From positions 186,001-250,000 of the forward strand of contig QEYB01001381.1 of the NCBI GenBank assembly GCA_017562135.1: a stretch of DNA of 64,000 nt. Reading direction: 5' to 3'. The notes under the pieces were generated by a model. It was not told the DNA's origin. It worked only from the letters and a program-made list of their open reading frames with translations, and did no database searches. Shown piece after piece: positions 23,101 to 37,600 of this stretch. Made by a program: the position numbers and the translations under genes. The stretch's first letter is position 1, and every line of letters starts with the position of its first letter. The stretch is from Dipylidium caninum (lineage: Eukaryota > Platyhelminthes > Cestoda > Cyclophyllidea > Dipylidiidae).

Positions 23101-26100
23101 TGATTAATGAAAATTTGACGGTCGTACGTTCTGAAAATTAGCTCAAAATGTCAACTGTTTTTGTGCTAATACACGTATCCATTTTAGTGAATGCTTAGAC
23201 CTTTCTCATAATACGATTTTCTTGTTTATTTGTGTTTAAGATTACAGAAATATTTTGTGTTGTTACTTCGGTCGAAGGAGTTAACGAGATGACAACTTCA
23301 ATGGTTGAAAGTGGCGTTCTTCAAACAGTTATTAAAAGCCTTTGGCGTCAGTCGTTGGTTCCATGGGAGGCCGCATCTTCATTTCCCGAATTCTATCAAG
23401 TTAAATTAAATTGGGCGCGGGCGATTGCACACGCAACTGAACACGTGTTCGTCTGTCGTCTCATTTGTAGCGAAACTGGTGGCACATATTGTCAAGACTT
23501 CATTAAACTGATTCTTCTGTATAGAGACCAATTGGTGCGTTATGCTCTAAGGCTTCCATTAATCCCTAACCCTCGCATTACCAATGTTTGCTTCCTACGT
23601 GTTTAGGATTTTGTGATACGGCTGGCCTATGCCCTGGGAAATATGGCTGCTCTATGTGAGACAGCAAGAAAAGAAATTTTCTCCAGCACCGAAAACATAA
23701 AGAAATTGTGCAATCTCTGTAGGACGTATGCTGCCTCCCTGACGAATGGTATGTCTAGTTGTTCAATGTATCCTTTTCGGTTGTACTTAATTTCAAATAA
23801 GTAGCAAGGATTTAATCAACGCACTCATTTCGAATACCTTTGATTTGCGTCCACCTTTTGTTCTAGACCTAACACGTGCATAGAAATATATCGATAAACG
23901 TCTAGTTCTCAAAACATTTTACGAATTTTGGGAATTGTATCCTGCTATTGTATCAAGCTCAACCGAAATAATAATCAGACTCGTCCGAAAAGATCTTGGT
24001 ATCTTGAGGTCTGGGCCTCCCACACTGGGAAGCGTTAATGATGCTCAGGTTATTGGGGGCCTTGTGTTCAAGCCAGGAGCTTTGGCATGATTGCACAACA
24101 GTACACTCTATTGGTGAAGGCGAGGTAAATGATGGTGGTGCTTCTTTCGAGGATCTACTTTCAATGAATTCGGCATACGAATCCACTTTGTGAGGGAGGC
24201 GAGACGAGCTTTAACTTGAAAGGTGGACCCAGAATATCACAGGGGTACACATTTGCCAAGTTTACGGCCCGTGGAATTGCAACCACAATGTGTCCGAGAT
24301 TATTAAATGACACTTAAACATTCGCAAAGGCGGATCGTCTTTTGTTAACATTTTCCTCAAATTTACAAGAATAATCGGTGGGATTATTTACTAATCACCA
24401 TGGCATCTTAGTAAAATGCGAATGGCGGCGCAGTCACGTTGTACAAACTCTCAGAGCCGTACAAATTCGGCTACGTCAAACGAAATAACATTTTCGTTGT
24501 CTTCTTTCTATCTTCTTGTAAATCTGGAGACCGATGATGCAATTGCTGCTGCCTCTTTTAACATCTGACGAGAAAAAATCCAGAGAATTGGCGTCAGGTC
24601 AAACAGAGAGGAAGGAAAAGTATAGGAACCTGAGGTCCAGTTAAGTTAAAACGTAAAAGTTTGTCAGTAAACAGGCGTTTGTCACGTCCTCCTGCCCCAC
24701 TCCGTGGCTATGCCGTTGACGATGTGTACTCCCTCTTAATTATGGTAACACGGGCTTGATTTTAAGATGACTTTTTCAACTGGCTGCCCGGTAATTGCAA
24801 TAGGGGCGGCCTGTTTCGTCAACGGCATCAAAGACTCGGCAGTCACAGTTTAGACACACCCACCCGATGGGTGCGCCGATGTAAACAAGAACCAAATCCC
24901 ACACAAACAAAAAAATATTGCAGGCGGTAGACACCACGTTGCTACATTTCTTTTGACAAATGGGCAGTGTCACGTTGGTCCCGCTGACGGATGTCCGCCT
25001 TCACAACTCGGACCACCTTGTTGTACTTAAATGCCTATTCGGAGGGGTTGTAAGTCTTCGTCTCCTTCAGAAAAGCCGAATTCTCCAACTCATGAGGCTC
25101 TAGTCAAGCTGACGCGTGTCATGGCTAATGCCAGCGTCGGGGAGGAAGGAGGCGCGTTGGCCGCGAGCACCGAGGAGTTTCTCTCGCTGCTCCTCAGTCT
25201 GACAAGTGAGTAAGAAACCGCCTCATTTGCGCTGCCACGTTGGCTTACTACAAGAAAAACGCAATTTTTCTGTTTGAAATTGATGCAAATTTGATTGAAA
25301 GCATCTCATAAGCGACACTTTTGCATTCCTTATTAAATCCTTCAATTAGAAGTTTTGTATTAACAACAATTAATGCCGAAATTAATCGTTTGTTTTGAAT
25401 GAGCTAGAACTCGCATCAACAGAGGAATTCTGGAACGAGGAACTGCTGCACAACAGCCTCATTGGCCTCAACAACGTCACCTTCCACATGAAGGCAGCGA
25501 CGAGTTCCGAGTTGGCCGCCCTTCAGCAGGCAGTTGGGCAAGGTAATTGTTGCAATGACGCCGAGAATTGTCTCGTGACTGTGGTCATTGGCCCTCAGGG
25601 TAGGTAGAGATTTGTGCCAACCCGACGTGTCTAGCTCAAATGTGCGCTACAATTAGGGTGGGGAGGCGGAAAAGCTCTCGATGAGCGGCGCCGCCGAGGA
25701 GCCCCACGGCGCCTCTTTTCGCCCGGGGCCGAGAGGGCTCAAGGTGCGGGGAGATGCGCGTCAGTCGGCTGTTGAGCTGCACAGCGACCGGCTGTCTTGT
25801 GTCGCTCAGTCGGCCTCTTTTTGTGGCTCGAAGCACCACCGCGCTGCACTGCAGATGTAAGTTGCTGATGAGGCCGTCTGCTCCTCATCTCCCTTCGCAG
25901 ACCTTGTCGCCTTTCGTGAGACAGGGGAAATTAATTCAAAATAAAAGGAATAAGTGTAAGACCATAATGAGGTGGACGTGGTGGTAGTTGGGAGGAAGTC
26001 CTCGGAGTTGCCTGAACAATGGCTTGTGCAGGCAGAAATTGTATCTCCGCTTTGCGAAGGATGGTGCAGAGTGAGTCTTTGCCCTGCTTCTCTTTCCTTC

Positions 26101-27276
26101 GCAGAATGCCTCCGAATTCTTAACCACTTCCCTCACAATGAGAACACACATTTGTGCGTCATTCGAGTCCTCGGTAATCTAACACGCAGTGCGGCAGGGC
26201 GGGCGACAGTTCTGACTTTCCGTTCAAATCCCGACGGAACCCAGCTGATTGATCGTCTGTTGACCCTCCTCGACTCCTCGCGCGACGACATCGTCTACTG
26301 TGTGTTGGGCGTTCTCGTTAACCTCATGGCAGAATCAACCTTCTTGACGGCCTTCTATTCCAAAAATGGCATATCCAAGTAAGTTGCGTGAGTCTACTTA
26401 AATGCAATCAGTAGGCGAATCTACCATCTCTGGGTTTCAACTGCAAGAGCCCTCCGCCCTTCGTGTCCTTCCGTGAACAGGCCGTGTACCTCTTTTCCAC
26501 ACAGGACTTTTGCCTTTCTATCGCCATCCTAGTGCATGCAATGGCTGTTAAGAGCGACAAAGCGGAGCATCACAATTTGCCTTTGTGTCCACGTTTTGCA
26601 GATTGACGGAACTACTGCAAGCCTACGCGGGCATCGACTGGCAAGTCGCAGCACTCATGTGCAAAGTCATTTGCAACTTTCTCGTCTTCGGCCATAGGGA
26701 AGACGGGGAGAACCGTGACATTGACCCCTTGGTGATTCGGGAAAGCATGACTGAATTAGAAAGTCTTCTACCCCAGCTCATTGGTAAGTTTGCAAACGCC
26801 AAACCCAACTCCATCGGTACCAACTTTCCGAGTTTACTTAACATTTTTTGCAGTGGTGACGATGACTGATTAGTAAAATGTAATCGTTAAACAAACGCAC
26901 TTTTGACTCACAGGAAAAAATGTTGAGTAAACATTAACACTTTACTGCTTGCCGTAAATTCTAGTTGATTAAGGAATTTCAGACAGGACTTTATCCCATA
27001 CATGAACACTTCATGGTTGTTCACTTGTTCGGAACGCCGCTGGGACGACCTGCGGTGGAGACTGCGGCCGTGAGGAAATTAAGAGGATTAAGTAAGTTTT
27101 CTTTATTGTTTTCAACAGACGAAAAGGCGCTCGAAGGTATGGACGGAGAACATGAAGGAGACCACAACTTGAGCGCTGGCGAATGCTCCCAGCAGGGGAT
27201 TTGGGAGGTCATTTGGAGGGAGCAATTCCTCCCCGTCGCTCTGCATCTCCTTTCCTTGTTGACGAACCCTGCGTAG
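20195..27276 (+). CDS. ARMC2: armadillo repeat-containing protein 2
   Basis: Fourteen exons keep phase: 20195-20434, 21387-21438, 21586-21622, 21694-21793, 22024-22332, 22421-22523, 22778-23070, 23241-23534, 23607-23748, 25071-25205, 25408-25542, 26105-26378, 26602-26783 and 27119-27276, total 817 residues against about 867 in human. The N-terminus has the family landmark VATQRPFTP. The rest is helical ARM repeats with recognisable ARMC2 segments: LVKLTRVMANASVG, VIRVLGNLTRSA, VYCVLGVLVNLMAES, DWQVAALMCKVICNF and a final WEVIWREQFLPVALHLL. ARMC2 is required for the central pair/radial spokes of the sperm axoneme in vertebrates, so an axonemal role is likely. The upstream frame is closed by TAG directly before the ATG, fixing the start. 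Intron 9 is large (1.3 kb) and may contain a nested minus-strand gene. A second possible last exon lies at 27435-27577. Confidence 0.88.
23959..24973 (-). CDS. possible nested two-exon gene in ARMC2 intron 9
   Basis: Two coding-like minus-strand stretches lie inside the ARMC2 intron. The first (about 24973-24780) encodes a Cys-rich segment with a likely membrane helix (NIFLFVWDLVLVYIGAPIGW) followed by Cys residues. The second (24186-23959) starts behind a pyrimidine-rich acceptor (CTCGCCTCCCTCACAAAG) and ends DTKIFSDESDYYFG-stop. A weak donor (A|GTTGAA) near 24781 would join them in phase. No start ATG or family is recognised, and the first exon may have upstream exons. It could also be chance open sequence. 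Confidence 0.25.
25653..25740 (+). other. possible GC-rich cassette exon of ARMC2
   Basis: An acceptor (CTACAATTAG|GG) and a donor (CTCAAG|GTGCGG) bound a GC-rich stretch that is open in the phase (1 to 1) needed between the ARMC2 exons at 25408-25542 and 26105-26378. It would add about 29 Arg/Gly-rich residues. Direct splicing of the neighbours also works and matches known ARMC2 better. Confidence 0.2.
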
Positions 27277-27434
27277 TGCCTCCCACCGTCTCCCAACAGT
27301 GTGAAGTCTTGGAACACCAACTGCCTCACTCCTCAATGCCTCGGGCGGGGAAGTGGATTCCTGGGCGAATTGTGGTGGATTGGGCCCTGAGATCGCCTTA
27401 ATGCTAACCGGGCGGACTGTTTACGTGTCACCAG

Positions 27435-27577
27435 GAGACTTCTTTCCGAGCCACACGTCCCAAAGCCTCGACTCGCCCGAAGTGACTTCGGTGCTCCCTG
27501 AGACCCAACTCTGGCATGTTGCGGAGTTCGGTTACCAGCTCAGACTCCTCGTCCGAGACCACTTCGTCTGTCTCTAA
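27435..27577 (+). CDS. ARMC2: candidate alternative last exon of ARMC2
   Basis: Acceptor GTGTCACCAG is followed by a frame that takes the phase-1 donor of the exon ending at 26783 and runs 47 codons to TAA. The end reads LWHVAEFGYQLRLLVRDHF, resembling the pattern of the standard last exon (WEVIWREQFLPVALHLL). It may be a mutually exclusive last exon or 3'-UTR sequence after the normal stop at 27276. Confidence 0.3.
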
Positions 27578-27820
27578 GGTTAAATAGACGTTTTTCTAGG
27601 GTGTTAAGTGAACTTAGCCAGTAGGATGTCATCTACGGGAATTGGCGGGGCCGGACGAGGCGGACAGACAAGACAAGGACAGCCCTACTCGCGTCCACAA
27701 TGGGGGAAAACGGGTCGCGGGGGTTGACAGACAGCACATCGTCTTGCGACCAAACAAACTTGTCTGACAGGCTTGTCGCGGTGGTTGGTAGGACGTATTA
27801 GGCGCTGCGATGAAGTGGTT

Positions 27821-28096
27821 CTAATTTATGCCATTCTGTCCAGTCTCTGGGTGCGCTGACTGGGTGTTGGCGTTGTTGAAAGGTTTTACAATGTCCGAGA
27901 AGAGATAGACGCACTCGTTCCGGTGTACTTTACCTTCTGCGGTGCGTGCGACCAGACAGAGGCACTTCTCATCCCCCGCCGTCAGCAGAAACGCGCGGTA
28001 GGCAGGCAGGCGGGTAGTTTGACATTATACGGACACCGGACCCTTTCCATCGCCAAAAGCTTTCGCGCTCACCTTAAAGGCCATCAGGTCTGCTGT
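27821..28096 (-). pseudogene. coding-like minus-strand relic with one in-frame stop
   Basis: On the minus strand a frame reads ADLMAFKVSAKAFGDGKG..., meets one TAA near 28007, then continues for about 62 codons (AYRAFLLTAGDEKCLCLVAR, ECVYLFSDIVKPFNNA) to TAG at 27821. Codon choice is coding-like throughout. No AG lies between the TAA and the open stretch, so ordinary splicing cannot bypass it. It fits a decayed gene fragment or a sequence error in an unknown gene. No family recognised. Confidence 0.3.
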
Positions 28097-28298
28097 TGAG
28101 GTCAATTAACCTTTTTGACAAAAACGCTGAATGCATCACTCACTAACGTATTATGTCACATTGTCAAAAGCGGGTGATGATGGGGTAGGAGGTGTCAGAG
28201 GTGAACAAAAGAATCGCGTGCTTTAAGCAATTCCAATTAGGTTCGGGAGGGAAATCACTCGATCACGAAGGCGACGACTGGGGTCTTATGGAGGATGG

Positions 28299-31329
<3,031 letters not shown>

Positions 31330-33444
31330 GTTCCAACGCTCTTGTAACTAAAAATGTAAGCGAAGCAATTATCGCAAGGCCAAATTACGTCAATCAAGTT
31401 AAAGTATTCAACAAAACTTGGCGCTAATTGTGTTATAATTTCACTGGTAACATATCATTCAACTGATAAATTAAGCTTACAAGTACTAATTGTTTAATCG
31501 GTCCGTATAATTTAAATTTCGTACCGCATTTCTAATTGAAGGAATGTGATTACAGTAAGCGTTTGTTCAAATTATTAAACACTAGCTTAATCTCCTCAGC
31601 GTATTTTGAGCTACATAAAATAGTTTGCCATGCATAGCTCTTTGACTGGCTACGTTTTAAAGGAGTTCCGTAGTACCAGTCTGCCCTAAATTATGCTTCT
31701 CGGAACTAAATTTGCGCCAAAATCCCATAGACGTAATAAAGGGTAAAGGAAAATCTCCCCAACTCTCAAATATTCAGTACCATGCTCATTTTGTAGGCAA
31801 ATTTGGAGCCCTTTCTTGGAGTGTCTTTGAAGTTATACTGCTAATATATGCCGAAAGCTTCGTACAGCGTGTGCAGACGTCTATGGACATTTTAAATTAC
31901 ATCACACATTTTGGAGTAGATATCATGAGGCCTGCTCCGATGGTTATGATGCGAGCTCAAGTACAGTTGGATTTTAAGCACTTTTGATGGCTTATATATG
32001 GGTAAACTCGGTTTTCTCTGACTTTAAATTAGTAAAGTTTGATGAACCAAATTTGGCTTTAAGAGAGGGATAGGTAGCGAAAGCGCATATTGAGGTCCTG
32101 GAAGTTCTCGCGCCTCAGAGATTGGACCCGAGGTTGGCGTAGTGAAGATGGCAATGCGGTTGAGCATAGCATCAGAAGAGAAAGCACAGGCCCCACGAAT
32201 TAACCCCATGGATAATTTTTATAATACTTATGTTAAGAAATAACTGCTCGTAAGCATTTTTTAACTAATTTCTTCTATGGTTTAAGCTTTACCATACCGG
32301 CTCTATTACTACTTAATAGCAAATAAATCCGCCTTGATCCTACACCTCATTCGGTCTTGCAGATACCCAGGACAGATAATTAGAGCATTGAAAGACCTAC
32401 AAATGAAGGTTATGATCTGATATGAGAGCTTGTAAAATAGAAATGTACGCAGCATAACACACGGATTTACATTATTTCCCAGAGACTCTTATTTTCGTCA
32501 CTGTGTCCGCACCACAACTTATGCAAAATCGTTTGTGAAAACGCAAATTTCACGCCGCCAAACAGAATGATGCAAATATGTAATCGCAGAAATCATTTGA
32601 CAACAACCAAAACAGAAAATCGTGATTTGGAAACTGCATTAATAGAATTCGACCGAATGACCTTGATTAATCTGTAGAATTCTTCATTTCAACCAGACGA
32701 TCTTACCTAATTTAGTGGCGAAATGAAAGTCTACCTAACCACACACACAACCGTGAATTGGTGATGATTTTAGGATATCTCAACTTAGGATTTAAGTGAC
32801 CAGTTCTCTCTATGGGCTGACGTCGAACAGTTCGATGTCTTTCGAACATGTAGCAAATGGGTTACTTACTCACATCTACCCTGTGCGATCAACACTCGGT
32901 CATTTCTTTTGCTTTCCAAAAACGGAAACGTTGAGGTAGGTTTGGCGATTGTGGCCCATTCGGACAGGCGGCATATCGTTCATTATCCTTTAATGAGGCC
33001 ACCAACAATGTTGACAGACACCAACAATATTTAGCATAATACAAAGAGGGCTTTCAAATTATAGGTTTCTTCCGTCTATTTTAGTTACGTTCTAACGAGT
33101 CGACCGTATCGTGGGCACCACCGTCGCTGTGACTAAGGAAGTTCAATCTCTAGCACACAATGGTATGATTCTCAGTATATAAGCTTTGCAACCTTTTAAC
33201 GCTTCGAAATGCCAGGTTTCATCTTCCGAGTTTCGGTACCGCGGCAAACCTCAAAAATCTTTGCTAACATACAGTTCCTGATTTCTAATAAATCAGTGTT
33301 GTCTTACAAATTCATAATTAAGGTCATGAGTTGTCAGGTAGCTTACACCTTAATTTGATAAATAGCTGGCCAGCCCTTCCTTGTTTCAGCCTGTTGTGGC
33401 ATGAGCGCCAATACTGAATAAGCGCCGGTGTCGCTGTTGGGGGC
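31330..33444. other. divergent intergenic region between CTH and ZNRD2
   Basis: About 2.1 kb of AT-rich sequence between the two divergent start codons. Open frames at 31712-31987 (plus) and 32024-32209 (minus) are short and not recognised. No repeat or clear promoter motif was found. Confidence 0.5.
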
Positions 33445-34104
33445 ATGGAGGTCGTCGCTCCAGAACAGCAGATGGACAGGGAGAAGAGGCGCCAGAATTC
33501 CGATAAAATTTCTTCACTAATAGGGCAGTACCTTCTTAAAGGTTGGCGCATGCTCGAAGACTGTTGTCAAACGTGCGATGTATGTTTTGTTTTCTCGCTT
33601 TAAAGAGCACCCACTTCTTCCTCTTTCGCATATACTGTTGTCACTTCCATCCTAGACTATTTTGTTGATGAATAGGGACGGAGTACTATACTGTGTTGGC
33701 TGCTCTGAGGTTTTCAATAACAACACACCACCCTCTCACAAATCCACTAACAATCTGGAGAAACTAAGTGGCAACGATGCACAGAATGAACCCTCCGCTG
33801 GTGACAATACCGAACCTCCATTTCTAAAATCCCTCGTGGATATAGGACTTAATGCTTACATGTATGCCAACCCTGTGTTTTGTATTTCACTGATACCCGC
33901 GTTATTATCATCAAATCCCATTTTAGACCTGCAAAATCAAACGTCACCCTGCAAACAGTCGAATCTGTTCTTCAAGATAAGATGTTTTTCTGCTCACAAA
34001 GGCTCGCAAGTTCCACCAACTTAGAAGAAATTCAGCAGTTGTCCACCTCTATCAAAACCCTCTCCGACGCCCTCATTGGAGTAAGGAAATGTCTGCGCTC
34101 ATAA
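33445..34104 (+). CDS. ZNRD2: zinc ribbon domain-containing protein 2 (SSSCA1/Mis12-type)
   Basis: Three exons, 33445-33579, 33656-33861 and 33927-34104, joined across 76- and 65-nt introns in phases 0 and 2, give 172 residues. The N-terminus has the family pattern QYLLKGWRMLEDCCQTCD followed after the splice by TILLMNRDGVLYCVGC: two C-x2-C pairs forming the zinc ribbon. This matches human ZNRD2 in spacing. The C-terminal helix LQTVESVLQDKMFFCSQRL and the conserved end with LSTSIKTLSDALIGVRKCL also match. The middle is polar and poorly conserved. The human protein is a small centromere/autoantigen protein; its biochemical role is not settled. The start ATG is chosen because it gives the usual short N-terminus. 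The gene converges on CDK8. Confidence 0.88.
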
Positions 34105-34629
34105 CCCCAAATACACCTTTGCATTCACAATGGACACCGTATTCCGCCCAATCTCACCGATAATTGGTCCATCTTGGGGCCAAATATTTAAGTCTCGAGC
34201 TCATGCAAGTTCCCCTAAAAAACCTACAGCGGCTACCGTTTTAGTGGACTGTTATGGCCGGTGGGAATGCTGGATATTGTTCCGTTCACGAACGTGAAGT
34301 TAGGTTTTGGTGTTTCTGGCTTTGGTCGGATGACATATTTCACGCTCGCGTTAGTGACTTTCCATGCCTTGAATCCAGGACCATCCGCTCCTACAGTATT
34401 CAATGATCCTACTTGGACCTCAACGCCACAAACAACGTGAGTGGTTGCGTGCTGTTGTGGCTCGTTAATACCGAAATGTTGGAAATTATCGACAAGATGC
34501 AGTGTTAAATGGTCATGATTATAAATGGGAAAAGCAATTCTCTCTGCATTATACTTCATTTGAAGAAAAATCAGTGGGTAGACATGTACAGCAGGAGAGC
34601 GAAGGATTGGGAGGAGCCTGTATTTCAGA
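34105..34629. other. convergent 3' region between ZNRD2 and CDK8
   Basis: 525 bp between the two stop codons, so mainly 3' untranslated sequence. A minus-strand open frame of 108 codons (34559-34233) lies downstream of the CDK8 stop and has no recognisable product. Confidence 0.5.
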
Positions 34630-37600
34630 TCACTGATAACGGGGATAGTTGGGATGTTGCTGGGGTTGCTGCTGCTGTTGCTGGGGTGTGTGCATGTTTC
34701 CCCCAGGATAGGCTCGCAGAGTTGGGTGCTGAAAAAGTTTTACTTAAATTACAAATTGTTTGTATTGAGCGATAGGCGAACTGATCAACGGGATTGTGAT
34801 CTGATGAAGTAGTGCAACGAAACGAACAGAAAATGAGAAAATAGCCTTTTGTTGTAGGGTCTAATTCCGGGGAGACGAGTTTTTAGAATGTTATGACACG
34901 GAGAAAGATCAGGAATTTTTTTCTTTGTTAGCCTGTTAGCGTTTCCTCAGTTATTAAGATTTTTTCTGTGGGCAAAACCTGAAAACTATCCTTTGGCAAC
35001 CCCACAGTAACTCCATGAGTTGAGTTGAAAACTTTTTCACACTTGTCTCACCCCAATGTCTGCTAACGATGGGAAAAGCCAGAGCAAATAGCCACCAAAC
35101 AAACAGTCGATCAAATCGTTGCAAGTAAACTATCTCTAGATGATAAAATCAAACTCGAAAGAAATCTCGTCTATCGTCGCATCAAAGTCAACAGAACATA
35201 TCCAACCTTAACTCCCCGGCGATCGGGAAAGAGGGTGACAATACAATCAAACTGAAACTCCAAAATCTAGCGCACAGTAAAAATTTATGGGCCAACTCGA
35301 GAAAGATCACAGAGCGTTATTTGGCCTATCAGTGCTACATGAGCCTTGATGGCATGGCTGAGGTATGAAACGAGAACAGTGAGAACAGAGACAGCAAACA
35401 AACAACCAAACAACTAGCCAGTGTATTAACAGACAGAAACAAATTCAAAGCTGTGGAACATAATCTCACAGAAAGAAGTGGTGATGGAGGGTAAAGGTAG
35501 TGGTAGTGTGGGATGTGGTTGGGGACCATGTTGTACCACACATTCGAGGCGGAAGATGGCGGTGGTGGAGGCGGTGGGAGAAAGGGGAGAATTGGCGGGT
35601 GGTAGTGCCCAAACGTTTCTGTCGCGGAGTCAATAACAAAGTACCCCTGCGTGAATTCGCGGATTTCGGAAGGTTTGGGATGGAAAAGAAATGAAACTAA
35701 TGGTAGTGAACGAAGTTTAAGAGTAGGGGTAGTACACTCAACTACCGCGGAAGACGGTGTTGATAAACATCACCCAAATCCCGCCCTTAGAAAAATGAAA
35801 TAAACCAGGTTTTGAAAGAGGCAACGTCAAATAACGATAGTGGCGATATCTTTCGATTCGAAAGTAATGATAATTATTGAATGGAAGTTCCGATAAAAGC
35901 ATATAAAAATGGCATCAAGGGTATCTGTCAATTAAAATCTGAGCAAAAATCGAAGAGTGGAGACAAATAAGGCCTAAAACAACCTATTTTTGAGTTTTAT
36001 ATGACCACAAAATGAACGACTAGGTACCATAAAGTAACCGGACTGAAAGTCAAAAAGATAACCAAATCGTCTAGATAAATGGGGGGGAGAAAAGGGGGAG
36101 GAGCTTCATATCCGGGAATTTTCCGAACTAAGAACACGAGTTGGCGAGACAAGTCCTTACCTTCGGAGTCTCATCCAGGGGAAATTTACGAAATTTAAGC
36201 GAAGAAAAATATCGACATGAAGTAAAAGAGATTCTGTAGATAATATGGGCAAAGTGAAAGAAGTAGTCCAGACGACTTGTGCAAATTATTCCCTGGCATA
36301 CGAAACTTTAAATTTGATATGTTCTCGAAAGAGAACTCCAGACATAAAAATAGATAATGTCAAGAAGGCGGGTTAAATAACGGGGTAATTCTACTAAAGA
36401 AGACAAGACACCTATAAGCACACAACGCGCCTTCATGTGAAGTTAGTTAAACTGAAAAGCTGGTGATCTCTGTTTGGAGCTCAGGCAAAGAAGACAATGG
36501 AAAACCCTGCTACTTATCAAGATAATTAGGTAATTTTAAATGCTTTAGTCTATGCCTTCTAATTGCCATCCTTTCTCAGCATAAATGGTGGCTCTACGAT
36601 TATCTAGAAACAGAGCGAAGGCTGTGATATGAGGTATGTCAATGTTAATTCGCTATAGAATTCATTACCTCCGAAAGAAAAATCACGTACAAGTAAAGGA
36701 AATGCTGTGACAGGAAGACAAAACTAAAAAACATTTTCGAATCACAAGAAAATAGTGGTGAGATTCGGCATAAGATCGATCACATACATGAAGAAGTTAT
36801 TTGACAAACAAATTCTACGCAAATAAGCAGAAATAACTCGAAAAAGTATTAGAAGAGCGCGCACTTACTGAGCATTACCATTTCATCAGTGTATATCAAA
36901 CAGAGTTGCATAAGGCAAAGGGATGTGTAAAAAAAGACAAAAATACACTCAGAACAGCACACGTAAGCAAAAACGTAAAATAATGAATGAAGGAATGCTT
37001 TGAACCAAAGTGAAGATAAGCAGAGAGTGATGAAGAAAGTTTACAAACTAAGCCACTTTCTAAAGACAGAAGTCAAAGAAACGAAGATCCTCTTACCACA
37101 GGAGGCTGTGCAGATGGGAGGGAGTAACGCTGTCGAAAGAAGATAAAGACGCGATTGTTTCACCAAAAATAACATAATACATTAAGGTGATGATTTATAA
37201 AACAATGTAAACATTCGACGAAGTCTACTGCACGTTTTGATACACCAACAATAGGGATTCACCTGAAAACAACTTCCACAGATGAGGAGGAATTCAATAG
37301 GTTAAAGGCATCTCACCGAGTTAATAATGAGCAACAAAAGAATCAGAAAAAAAATAATGACAATATTTAAAAGGGAAAGTTATCTTACCACTGGGGGGTG
37401 AGCAGATGGGAGGATACAAGGCTATATCAGAAAAAGGGAAGGATTTAATAGGAACCTTAGCAGTAATAGAATTAGTTTTTGGCTTAGCAACGCAAATGTT
37501 GAGATGCATCAATTCTGTTAATAAGCAAACCAACTGATAAACTCCCAGTGCTTTAGTTAATTTCAAAAGATTAAGTGGCGATATTTCTTGGCTATTCGAA

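Larger units (their letters stand above)
27277..28298. other. convergent intergenic region between ARMC2 and CTH
   Basis: 3' flanks of two converging genes. It holds a phase-compatible alternative ARMC2 last exon (27435-27577, plus) and a coding-like minus-strand stretch (27821-28096), both listed separately. The remainder shows nothing recognisable. Confidence 0.5.

Noticed and set aside
32024..32209. 61-codon minus-strand ATG open frame in the CTH/ZNRD2 spacer
   Set aside because: Codon use looks partly coding, but there is no flanking exon, family or conserved motif.
34233..34559. 108-codon minus-strand open frame
   Set aside because: It is downstream of the CDK8 stop codon in what should be its 3' UTR, and no domain is recognisable.
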